From an uncultured Asticcacaulis sp. (GTDB taxonomy: Bacteria > Pseudomonadota > Alphaproteobacteria > Caulobacterales > Caulobacteraceae): a stretch of DNA of 12,600 bases. The stretch lies in assembly GCA_946480125.1 (NCBI GenBank), contig CAMLIY010000073.1, positions 1 through 12,600 of the forward strand. The letters are read 5' to 3'. Shown piece after piece: positions 6,635 to 12,600 of this stretch (its first letter is position 1; the number at the start of each line of letters is the position of its first letter). The position numbers were made by a program, and so were the translations under genes. The notes beneath the pieces were generated by a model. It was not told the origin of the DNA. It did no database searches and worked only from the letters and a program-made list of their open reading frames with translations.

Positions 6635-7551
6635 TCGTCGACGACCGGCGCGACAAAATGACTGTTGGCTTTCAGGGCGATCCCCTTGCTGCCATTAACA
6701 GCCAGGGTGTACTGGCTAATGAATCGTGTTCCCAATATGCCGTCGATGTTAAAATCACTGTTATGACCCGCCGGGTCCATCAACATGACAGGCAGGCTGT
6801 CCAGTTTTATGTCGCCAATGGCGAAGTTCGGCATGGTGACCAGGCGCGTCGCGGTTATCGCCCCGGTGACGCCACGCCGCTTGAGATCCCGATAAACCGC
6901 AAACCGATTCCATAACCCCTTTGATTTCACTATACGCGGAAACAGCACCAGTTCATCGCCGGAGCCTGTATCAAGCAATACCTTCAACGGCATACCGTCT
7001 ATCACAACGGTCAGATAAATCTTCTGTGATTCCCCTGGATTTTCAGCGCTCAGGTAAGATTTGACCGGTGTAAAATCGGAGAGATCGGGCCATGCGCCGC
7101 GATAAAGACGGATTTCCTTTGCCTCGTAATCGAGTTGTGATGGCAGTGTCGTCAGGAAGCCCGCCGGCAGCATGCCCATGCGCCCATTCCTCACGCCGAA
7201 ATGCGGAAAGCCGGTAAGGGCGACATTCGCCTGCCGCAGATTCGTGCCATAAATGATTTCCTGCGCGGAATAGAGCGTAAGGGGCAGAACCTTACCGCCC
7301 AGACCGTTGGTGTTCAATTTCCGGATAACAGGCAATTTAAGGGTCTGGGCGAGTTCGTCACGGACACCGCTGCTGGAGGCTCCGGTATCAATGACGAAGC
7401 TGTACGGTCCTTCTGCGTTGATCATCACATCGATCAGCGGCGCGCCAACCTCCGTAAATGTCACCGGCATACGGATCACCTCATCAGCATATACAACGCC
7501 GGGGCAACAGGCCGCCAAGCCGGCCAAAAGCATATGTCGTCTGTCGATCAT
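6631..7551 (-). CDS. Exported retropepsin-like aspartic protease with two DTG motifs
   Basis: Predicted envelope protein of 306 residues. Two aspartic-protease active-site motifs are visible: FVIDTGASSS with Asp55 and VLLDTGSGDE with Asp194. Each is followed about 70-80 residues later by a similar closing segment (GMLPAGFL...YEAKEIRLY near 126-150 and GILGTRFI...NGSKGIALK near 271-293). The chain therefore looks like two fused retropepsin-like halves that could form one active site by themselves. The N-terminus MIDRRHMLLAGLAACC has a twin Arg before a hydrophobic run, hinting at Tat export, and ends in LAAC, which fits a lipobox with Cys15. The start is ATG at 7551 with AGGG 7 bases upstream. 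It overlaps thrC at the stop codons and is divergent from a secreted beta-helix protein. The substrate is unknown; peptidase activity is inferred from motifs. Confidence 0.8.
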   Translation of the reverse strand: MIDRRHMLLAGLAACCPGVVYADEVIRMPVTFTEVGAPLIDVMINAEGPYSFVIDTGASSSGVRDELAQTLKLPVIRKLNTNGLGGKVLPLTLYSAQEIIYGTNLRQANVALTGFPHFGVRNGRMGMLPAGFLTTLPSQLDYEAKEIRLYRGAWPDLSDFTPVKSYLSAENPGESQKIYLTVVIDGMPLKVLLDTGSGDELVLFPRIVKSKGLWNRFAVYRDLKRRGVTGAITATRLVTMPNFAIGDIKLDSLPVMLMDPAGHNSDFNIDGILGTRFISQYTLAVNGSKGIALKANSHFVAPVVDD

Positions 7552-7684
7552 GTCAAAACCCTGCGATGCCTTGATGCTCTTATCATACAGCCTCTAACCC
7601 CTTTGTGCGTCAAACGCGATACAATCACCGCAAACTCTCGCCCCAGTCGGCTGATACGCGGAAAGCTCAATCAGGGGCCTTTCC
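7552..7684. other. Divergent promoter region of the protease and beta-helix genes
   Basis: This 133-bp stretch must hold both promoters. Towards the beta-helix gene TACAAT (7620-7625) is a fair -10 without a well-spaced -35; it would leave a leader of about 53 nt. Towards the protease gene TTGACG (7608-7613, minus strand) is a good -35, but the best -10, TATGAT (7582-7587), is 20 bp away, which is too long. The two candidates overlap, so expression of the two genes could be linked. I see no Pho box here. Confidence 0.35.
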
Positions 7685-9172
7685 ATGCGCACAATCCTTT
7701 TTCTGACGACAGCTTTTTGCCTTGTGCTGTCTTCCACCGCCTATGCCCAGATGGGCGGCGGCATGAGTGGCGGAGGCGGAAGAGGGGGCGGCAAAGGCGG
7801 CCATAGGGGTGGTGCGCCTTCAGGGCCGCCCGGCGCCACCCCGGATGCCCGGCCAGCCGCCGCTGTACTTTCCGCAGCCATGCGCCTGAAGGGGCTTGTC
7901 ACCATCGCCGGTGAAACCAAAACAGTAAACGGCGCCATGACGTCTGATAAACCGGATATGTCGGCCCTCTATGCCATGCGTGACGCCAATGTGACGCTCG
8001 ACAAGGTCAGCATCCTTACTAGCGGCGCTTCCAGCCTGGTTGCCGACAGCCACACCTTTGGTATCAATTCCGCCGTGCTGATCGATACGGCCGCCAAGGT
8101 GCATATGATCGGCAGCAAGATCACCACCGAAGGCCAAGGCGCCAATGCCGCCTACGTTACCGGCGACGAGACTAAGCTCACCCTGACTGACGTTGCCTTT
8201 TCCACCGCCGGCACCGGCGCCTATGGCGTAGATATACGCGCCGGCGCTACGCTGGAGGCAACCAGCACCATCATCACTACCGGATCCGATCATGCGCCCG
8301 CCATCGCCGCCGAAGCCGGCGCGCGACCGGTGCGCCTGAGCGGGGGTAAGTTCGCCACGCAAGGGCCCTCCTCACCGGCTTTTTTATTGAGCGCCGATCT
8401 TGATGCCACGGGTGTGACGGCTTCAGCCGGTCGCGCCGAAGGGGCGGTGATCACCGGCCATCATCGCGTGTCATTCACGGATAGCACCCTCTCGGCCCAG
8501 GGTTACGGCGTGATGATCTATGATGCCCCCGGCGCGCATGATGATGGTCCAGGCGGCGGCTTCGATCCTTCGCACCGTCATGGTCCGCGCGGAGAAGGCC
8601 CCTCTGCGGAGGGTGATGCTCCGAAGGGTGGGGCTGTACGTCCGGTGACTGACCTGCTGGCGCCTGCGCCCGAAGACGGCCCTGGTGTTCGCGGTTTGCA
8701 GATCACCGGCGGCAAATTGAGTGGCCAGCGCGCGGCCTTTTATGTCACCAATATGCGCGCCCATATCACGCTTCAATCGGTCGAGGTCAGCAGCGGCGAT
8801 GGCATTATTCTCAAGTCGGCCGCAGACCAGTGGGGTGAGCTGGGCCGCAATGGCGGCGACGCGATGCTAGTTGCCCATCACCAGATCCTGACAGGTGATT
8901 TCGTTACCGATGCCATCAGCCATATCGCGGTGAACCTGAGCGAAGATTCGCACCTGACCGGCAAGACGACGTCCAATACCGACATCACGCTCGATGCCAC
9001 CAGCACCTGGACCCTGACGGATGATAGCGGGGTCGGCAAACTGACCGCCGACCCGACACGGATCAATAGCCAGGGGCACAGGCTGAGTTATGACACCTAT
9101 CGCAATCCAACGCTGAACGGACAGACGCTTGCACTTCCGGGTGGAGGGCAGCTAGTGCCCGGCGGCCTCTAA
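7685..9172 (+). CDS. Secreted beta-helix repeat protein with Gly-rich linker, function unknown
   Basis: A Sec signal peptide (MRTILFLTTAFCLVLSSTAYA, about 1-21, likely cut before QM) is followed by a Gly-rich linker at 22-50. From about 65 to 280, and again from 335 to 450, short strands of the type xVxLxxxxIxTxGxx recur about every 20 residues. This is the pattern of a right-handed parallel beta-helix as in passenger domains and adhesins. A His/Asp/Gly/Pro-rich segment at 283-316 interrupts the helix. The end (NTDITLDATSTWTLTDDSG, then GGGQLVPGG) resembles the C-terminal cap of secreted beta-helix proteins, with W442 in the cap motif. There is no autotransporter barrel, so it is probably released or held at the surface by others. 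Start ATG 7685 has AGGGG 7 bases upstream. Divergent from the aspartic protease; its stop overlaps that of thrB. The biological role is unknown. Confidence 0.75.
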   Translation: MRTILFLTTAFCLVLSSTAYAQMGGGMSGGGGRGGGKGGHRGGAPSGPPGATPDARPAAAVLSAAMRLKGLVTIAGETKTVNGAMTSDKPDMSALYAMRDANVTLDKVSILTSGASSLVADSHTFGINSAVLIDTAAKVHMIGSKITTEGQGANAAYVTGDETKLTLTDVAFSTAGTGAYGVDIRAGATLEATSTIITTGSDHAPAIAAEAGARPVRLSGGKFATQGPSSPAFLLSADLDATGVTASAGRAEGAVITGHHRVSFTDSTLSAQGYGVMIYDAPGAHDDGPGGGFDPSHRHGPRGEGPSAEGDAPKGGAVRPVTDLLAPAPEDGPGVRGLQITGGKLSGQRAAFYVTNMRAHITLQSVEVSSGDGIILKSAADQWGELGRNGGDAMLVAHHQILTGDFVTDAISHIAVNLSEDSHLTGKTTSNTDITLDATSTWTLTDDSGVGKLTADPTRINSQGHRLSYDTYRNPTLNGQTLALPGGGQLVPGGL

Positions 9173-10134
9173 AAATACGTATGCCCGGTCTTGATGCCGC
9201 GATGATAGTCGAGCCGGCGGTAGAAGGCTTCCGGGTCTTTCGGCTTTACCACCCATGAGGGGTCATGGTTGAGCAGGTCATAGAGCCGCGTCAGTGTAAA
9301 ACGCACGGCCGAACCACGGGCAAACAGCGGCAGGGCATTGATCTCCGCTTCGGACAGCGGGCGCGTCTCATTATAGCCCTTGATAAAGGCGGAGATCATC
9401 TTCGGCTGAGGCTGGCCACCGGGGGTAAAGCCCCAGGCATTGAGCGACACCGCCAGATCATAGGCGTAAACATCCGTGCAGGCGTAATAATAGTCGATGA
9501 CGCCGGTGACGATGCCATCGTCAGTCATCAGCACATTGTCAGTGAAATAGTCGGCATGGATGGCGCCGACGGGCAAATTCGAGGGCCAGTTTGCCTGCAA
9601 AAACGCCAGTTCCTCGCGGAAATCGGCGAGTATATCCTGAGCACGCGGCGAGGTGGCGGCCTTCGGTTCGCAGCGTTCAATCAAACCGGGCCAGGCCGCC
9701 GGCCCCATGGAGTTTTCGCGTATCTGCGGGAAATCACCGCCGATCAGATGCAGCCTTGCCAGATATTCTCCGGCCGAGGCGGCATGACGGGTATCCGGAT
9801 TTCGAGGCCAACGCCCCGGCAGCCACTTGATCAGGGCGCATGGTTTGCCATTGATCCGGCCCAATGACTGGCCGTCGCGTTTCAGGGCCGGACCCGGCGC
9901 CGGATAGCCCTTGCGGTCGAGATAGAGTGTATAGTCCATAAACCACGGCAGGCCCTCTTCGGGCGTGGCGGCTTCAAACAGCGTCAGGGCATAGAGGCCG
10001 GAGGTCGTTTCCACCTTGAAATTAGTGTTGGAAACCCCCTCCTCAATACCTTCGAGATGGATCAGTTCGCCTATATCATAGGCGCTGAGATAGGCACGGG
10101 CGTCCTCCAGAGATACGGGGGTAAAAACAGCCAT
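9169..10134 (-). CDS. thrB: Homoserine kinase, APH-fold (ThrB type II)
   Basis: Phosphorylates homoserine to O-phosphohomoserine, the substrate of ThrC. It is the alphaproteobacterial/pseudomonad form built on the aminoglycoside-phosphotransferase fold, not the GHMP kinase of E. coli. Landmarks from the chosen start: MAVFTPVSLEDARAYLSAYDIGEL at the N-terminus, GIEEGVSNTNFKVETTSG at about 29-46, the catalytic Brenner motif HADYFTDNVL with His193, Asp195 and Asn200, and the metal-binding Asp214 in GVIDYYYACTD. Length is 321 residues, usual for the family. I start it at ATG 10134, with AGGG 5 bases upstream, because homologues begin MAVxTxVS; the frame stays open to 10236, adding 34 unrelated residues. 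Its stop codon overlaps that of the convergent beta-helix gene by 4 bases in total. Confidence 0.94.
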   Translation of the reverse strand: MAVFTPVSLEDARAYLSAYDIGELIHLEGIEEGVSNTNFKVETTSGLYALTLFEAATPEEGLPWFMDYTLYLDRKGYPAPGPALKRDGQSLGRINGKPCALIKWLPGRWPRNPDTRHAASAGEYLARLHLIGGDFPQIRENSMGPAAWPGLIERCEPKAATSPRAQDILADFREELAFLQANWPSNLPVGAIHADYFTDNVLMTDDGIVTGVIDYYYACTDVYAYDLAVSLNAWGFTPGGQPQPKMISAFIKGYNETRPLSEAEINALPLFARGSAVRFTLTRLYDLLNHDPSWVVKPKDPEAFYRRLDYHRGIKTGHTYF

Positions 10135-10188
10135 TCGCGCCCTGTCCTGATCCTCAAAAGCTTGTGCCATCCGGTTCGACACTTGCGG

Positions 10189-10216
10189 CATATAGACATA
10201 AAGCCGTGATCGCCAA
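10189..10216 (-). promoter_or_regulatory. Candidate promoter of thrB
   Basis: On the minus strand TTGGCG (10211-10216) and TATATG (10189-10194) are 16 bp apart. The start of transcription would be near 10182, leaving a leader of about 48 nt before the thrB ATG at 10134. Its position inside the longer open frame supports the shorter protein. The rest of the 10135-10331 divergent gap holds an 8-bp GCACGTGC palindrome near 10277-10284 and the cysK ribosome site; no clear cysK promoter was found. Confidence 0.4.
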
Positions 10217-10331
10217 AAGCTTTTCCTTGTGGACATAAGCCAGAATGTCTAAATCGCCGGCTTAGAATCCATCGCTTGGGTTGCACGTGCGCATCTGATA
10301 GCAAGCCGCATCCCTTAAAAGGACTCCGCTC

Positions 10332-11339
10332 ATGGCCAAGACTGTAAATTCCGTTGTCGATCTGATCGGCGATACCCCGCTGATCCGCCTCAAGGCCGCC
10401 TCAGAGGCGACCGGCTGCGACATCTATGGCAAGGCGGAATTTCTGAACCCCGGCCAGTCGATCAAGGACCGCGCCGCCTTGTGGATCATCCGCGCCGCCG
10501 AGGCCGATGGTTCGCTAAAGCCTGGCGGCACGATCGTGGAAGGCACGGCCGGCAATACCGGCATCGGCCTGGCCATGGTCGCCAAGGCTTTGGGCTACAC
10601 CTCCAAGATCGTCATCCCGCGCACCCAGGCGCAGGAAAAGAAGGACGCCATCCGCGCTTTTGGCGCTGAACTGATCGAGGTCGACGCCCTGCCCTACGCC
10701 AATCCCGGCAACTATGTCCGCTATTCCGGCACCCTGGCGCAGGAATTGCGTGATGCCGGCGAAAGCGTTATCTGGGCCAACCAGTTTGATAATACCGCCA
10801 ATCGCCAGGCGCATATCGAGGGCACCGGCCCGGAAATCTGGGCGCAGACCAATGGCAAGATCGACGCCTTTATCTGCGCCGTCGGTTCCGGCGGTACGCT
10901 CGGCGGTTTGAGCCTCTATTTCAAGCAGAAGAACCCGGACATCCAGATCGGCCTGGCCGATCCGTTTGGTGCCGCGCTTTACAGCTATTACACCACCGGC
11001 GAGCTGAAATCCGAAGGCAGTTCGATCACCGAAGGCATCGGACAGGGCCGCATCACCGCCAATCTCGAAGGCATCACGGTCGATCGCTCCTACCAGGTGG
11101 CCGATGCGGAATGGCTGCCTGTGCTTTATGACCTGATCGAAAACGAAGGCCTGTGCCTCGGCACCTCGGCCGCGCTCAATATCGTTGGCGCCATGAAGAT
11201 GGCCAAGGATCTCGGCCCCGGCAAGACCATCGTCACCGTGCTGTGCGACTATGGCAACCGTTACGCTTCGAAGATCTTCAACCCGCCGTTCCTGCGTGAA
11301 AAAGGCCTGCCGGTCCCGCCGTGGATGGCGGCGGACTGA
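10332..11339 (+). CDS. cysK: Cysteine synthase (O-acetylserine sulfhydrylase family)
   Basis: PLP enzyme of the fold type II family that makes cysteine from O-acetylserine and sulfide. The N-terminus SVVDLIGDTPLIRLK is the family hallmark. The cofactor lysine is Lys45 in NPGQSIKDRAAL. The substrate loop is EGTAGNTGIGLA at 70-81, where most CysK proteins have TSGNTG. The phosphate-binding glycine loop is GSGGTLGG at 184-191, and the ring-nitrogen serine lies in the GTSAALN segment near 276-282. With 335 residues it is about 20-25 longer than classical CysK. The PYANPGNYVRYSG stretch and the Ala in the loop point to a subgroup that is often annotated as cysteine synthase A. Cystathionine beta-synthase-like activity cannot be excluded. 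Start ATG 10332 follows AAAAGGA at 8 bases. Transcription probably ends in the inverted repeat at 11374-11487. Confidence 0.85.
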   Translation: MAKTVNSVVDLIGDTPLIRLKAASEATGCDIYGKAEFLNPGQSIKDRAALWIIRAAEADGSLKPGGTIVEGTAGNTGIGLAMVAKALGYTSKIVIPRTQAQEKKDAIRAFGAELIEVDALPYANPGNYVRYSGTLAQELRDAGESVIWANQFDNTANRQAHIEGTGPEIWAQTNGKIDAFICAVGSGGTLGGLSLYFKQKNPDIQIGLADPFGAALYSYYTTGELKSEGSSITEGIGQGRITANLEGITVDRSYQVADAEWLPVLYDLIENEGLCLGTSAALNIVGAMKMAKDLGPGKTIVTVLCDYGNRYASKIFNPPFLREKGLPVPPWMAAD

Positions 11340-11373
11340 TGGATTTTAACCAACCCGTCGTCAGCTATGCTCC

Positions 11374-11487
11374 CTCCTCCCTACGCAGTGGGGAGGTGGC
11401 ATCGCGTCGTCAGGCGTCGATGACGGAGGGGCGCCCCTCCACCGCTTCGCGGTCCCCCTCCCCACTGCGTAGGGAGGAGATTTTTTT
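11374..11487 (+). terminator. GC-rich inverted repeat with T7: cysK terminator and dispersed-repeat-like element
   Basis: Two perfect 23-bp arms (11374-11396 and 11457-11479; core CCCTACGCAGTGGGGAGG in the left arm) enclose 60 bases. The interior holds the perfect 16-bp palindrome GGAGGGGCGCCCCTCC (11425-11440) and the small hairpin ACCGC-TTC-GCGGT (11441-11453). The right arm is followed by A and seven T (11481-11487), ideal for intrinsic termination of cysK transcripts 34 bases past its stop. The T run reaches into the stop codon of the convergent lysR. Similar GC-rich blocks ending in CCCTCCCC...GGGGAGG are, from memory, common dispersed repeats in alphaproteobacterial genomes; I could not search for copies. 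Confidence 0.85.
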
Positions 11488-12448
11488 AAATATCCTGGGC
11501 AGCAAAGACCGGCGGTTCGATGTGCGTGCTCGGTGCGCCGTCAACGCGCTGGGCCTCGGCGCGCAACCACTCCATAAAGCGCACCTGCGCCGGGGTCGGT
11601 TCGCGAGTCTGCGGCCACACCAGGTAATAGCCATATTCCAGAGGTTTGTCTTTTTCATCGAACAGCACCATCAGGCGGCCGGCCTTGAGGTCGGCCTCGG
11701 CGATGGTGCGCTTGGCCAAGGCTACGCCGCGACCGGCGACCGCGCCTTCGATGACCATGCTCGACTGGTTGAAGCGTGGACCGCGTGTCGCATCAACACC
11801 CTCGACGCCGTGCGCTTTCAGCCACATCGGCCAGTCCGGGCAGCTCGGATCGGTTTCGGCGCCGACATCGTGCAGCAGGACGTGGTGGCTCAGATCGGCG
11901 GGCTTCTTAATCGGTGCGGCCTCGTAAAGCAGCGGCGAGCACACCGGCACTACGGCCTCGGCCAGCAGGTGTTCGACATTGAGGCCGCTATAGTGTCCGT
12001 TGCCGTAGCGGACGGCCAGGTCGATATCCGAGACAGCGAAATCAACCGGCGCCATATCGGCGCTCACCCAGACATCGATATCCTCATTAGCGGCGCTAAA
12101 GTCATAAAGGCGCGGCATCAGCCACTTGGCGGCGAAGCTCGGCGCGGCGGAAACGGTGACGCGGCCTTTCTGGTTGCCCTGTTTCATCAGGCGCGTCGCC
12201 TCGAACATCTTCTCAAAGGCTTCTTTCAGAATCTGCGCCGAAGCCTTGCCGGCATCGGACAACACAACGCGGCGGCCGTCACGCACAAACAGTTCGACAC
12301 CGACATGCTCTTCCAGCAGGCGGATTTGTTGCGACACCGCGCCGGGCGTCACGAACAGCTCTTCCGCAGCCTGCTTGAAGCTTTCATGGCGGGCGGCGGC
12401 TTCAAACACCCGAAGCGCCGACAGCGGCGGCAAACGATCACGCGACAT
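11486..12448 (-). CDS. LysR-family transcriptional regulator, GcvA-like
   Basis: DNA-binding regulator of 320 residues. The N-terminal winged helix-turn-helix spans about 6-65 (LPPLSALRVFEAAARHESF, AAEELFVTPGAVSQQIRLLE, LFVRDGRRVVLSDAG). The GAVSQQIRLLEE recognition helix and the opening PPLSALRVFEAAAR are typical of the GcvA/AmpR branch. The effector-binding domain follows from about 94 to 300 (GRVTVSAAPSFAAKWLMPRL onward). The start is ATG at 12448, with GGGGA 7 bases upstream. It is divergent from a gene starting at 12559, the usual layout in which a LysR protein controls its neighbour and itself, so that gene is the likely target; the effector is unknown. The stop codon lies in the T7 tract of the cysK terminator. 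I do not call it gcvA, because no glycine-cleavage gene is visible. Confidence 0.9.
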   Translation of the reverse strand: MSRDRLPPLSALRVFEAAARHESFKQAAEELFVTPGAVSQQIRLLEEHVGVELFVRDGRRVVLSDAGKASAQILKEAFEKMFEATRLMKQGNQKGRVTVSAAPSFAAKWLMPRLYDFSAANEDIDVWVSADMAPVDFAVSDIDLAVRYGNGHYSGLNVEHLLAEAVVPVCSPLLYEAAPIKKPADLSHHVLLHDVGAETDPSCPDWPMWLKAHGVEGVDATRGPRFNQSSMVIEGAVAGRGVALAKRTIAEADLKAGRLMVLFDEKDKPLEYGYYLVWPQTREPTPAQVRFMEWLRAEAQRVDGAPSTHIEPPVFAAQDI

Positions 12449-12503
12449 TCACAAATCCCCGACTTGGCTCTTGTAGCCTCAGCTCAACTCACCTAAACGC
12501 CCC

Positions 12504-12544
12504 CTTATAGCGTTTCCAAGTTTAAAAAAACTATTCCTGAAACG
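12504..12544. promoter_or_regulatory. Candidate LysR operator and promoter in the divergent gap
   Basis: The 110-bp gap between lysR and the next gene contains an AT-rich dyad: outer arms CGTTTC (12511-12516) and GAAACG (12539-12544), inner arms AGTTT (12519-12523) and AAACT (12528-12532). The inner and outer arms are not concentric. On the minus strand TATAAG (12504-12509), within GCTATAAG, is a good -10 for lysR; the dyad overlaps where its -35 would be, fitting negative autoregulation. The assignment to this LysR protein is by position only. Confidence 0.45.
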
Positions 12545-12558
12545 ATCTGGAGAAAAAA

Positions 12559-12600
12559 ATGACCGAAGCCAATCCGCTTCATCACATCGATGCGCTGGAA
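12559..12600 (+). CDS. Start of an unidentified gene, divergent from lysR (3' end outside window)
   Basis: ATG at 12559 is preceded by GGAGA (12549-12553), 5 bases upstream, a strong ribosome site. Fourteen codons are visible, reading MTEANPLHHIDALE, and the frame is open to the window end. This is too little to name a family. Its divergent position makes it the likely target of the LysR-type regulator. Confidence 0.7.
   Translation, partial: MTEANPLHHIDALE

Noticed and set aside
7820..8362. A 180-codon minus-strand frame opposite the beta-helix gene
   Set aside because: It has no recognisable motif, and the plus frame has a signal peptide, a ribosome site and repeat structure.
10135..10236. 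Longer ThrB reading frame from 10236
   Set aside because: The first 34 residues do not match the family, MAVFTPVS is the usual beginning, and a candidate promoter lies within the extension.
11321..12496. A 391-codon plus-strand open frame covering the end of cysK, the inverted repeat and all of lysR in antisense
   Set aside because: It has no family features and no ribosome site of its own, and its sequence is explained by the high-GC codon pattern of lysR on the other strand.

Overview
The window looks like a chromosomal segment of an alphaproteobacterium, most likely of the Caulobacterales; an Asticcacaulis-like genome is my guess, not something the sequence proves. The grounds are moderately high GC content, the alphaproteobacterial type of homoserine kinase (an aminoglycoside-phosphotransferase-fold ThrB), the PhoR and ProB sequence styles, and -10 elements of the form GCTATA(A/T/G), close to the Caulobacter housekeeping consensus GCTANAWC. 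Most of the window is ordinary core metabolism. The less ordinary parts are two palindromic intergenic repeats and a divergent pair of exported-protein genes wedged between thrC and thrB.

Left part (1-2494, minus strand): phosphate control. The 3'-truncated phoU lies downstream of the sensor kinase gene phoR, with no pstSCAB genes between them. Each gene has a candidate Pho-box promoter of the same geometry: two 11-bp units, then 4 bp, then a -10. The box before phoR is good; the one before phoU has one good and one poor half-site.

Middle left (2495-5248): proline synthesis. proB (glutamate 5-kinase) and proA (gamma-glutamyl phosphate reductase) are both on the minus strand in the usual order. 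They are separated by a 237-bp gap holding a 122-nt nested inverted repeat that runs into the proB stop codon. proB has its own sigma-70-like promoter and is divergent from thrC.

Middle (5249-10134): threonine synthesis, interrupted. thrC (plus) and thrB (minus) face each other. Between them are two divergent genes: a two-DTG retropepsin-like aspartic protease with a signal peptide, and a secreted beta-helix protein with Gly-rich and His/Asp/Gly-rich segments. Each overlaps its convergent thr neighbour at the stop codons by four bases, so there is no intergenic space at either junction.

Right part (10332-12600): a cysK-type cysteine synthase gene (plus) is followed by a second, GC-rich inverted repeat ending in A plus T7, which should act as its terminator and reaches the stop codon of a convergent GcvA-like LysR regulator gene. 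The regulator is divergent from a gene of which only the first 14 codons are visible; an AT-rich dyad lies in their shared promoter region.

The core genes supply PhoR/PhoU phosphate sensing and the synthesis of proline (ProB then ProA), threonine (ThrB then ThrC) and cysteine (CysK). I see no rRNA, tRNA, CRISPR array, transposase or phage gene.
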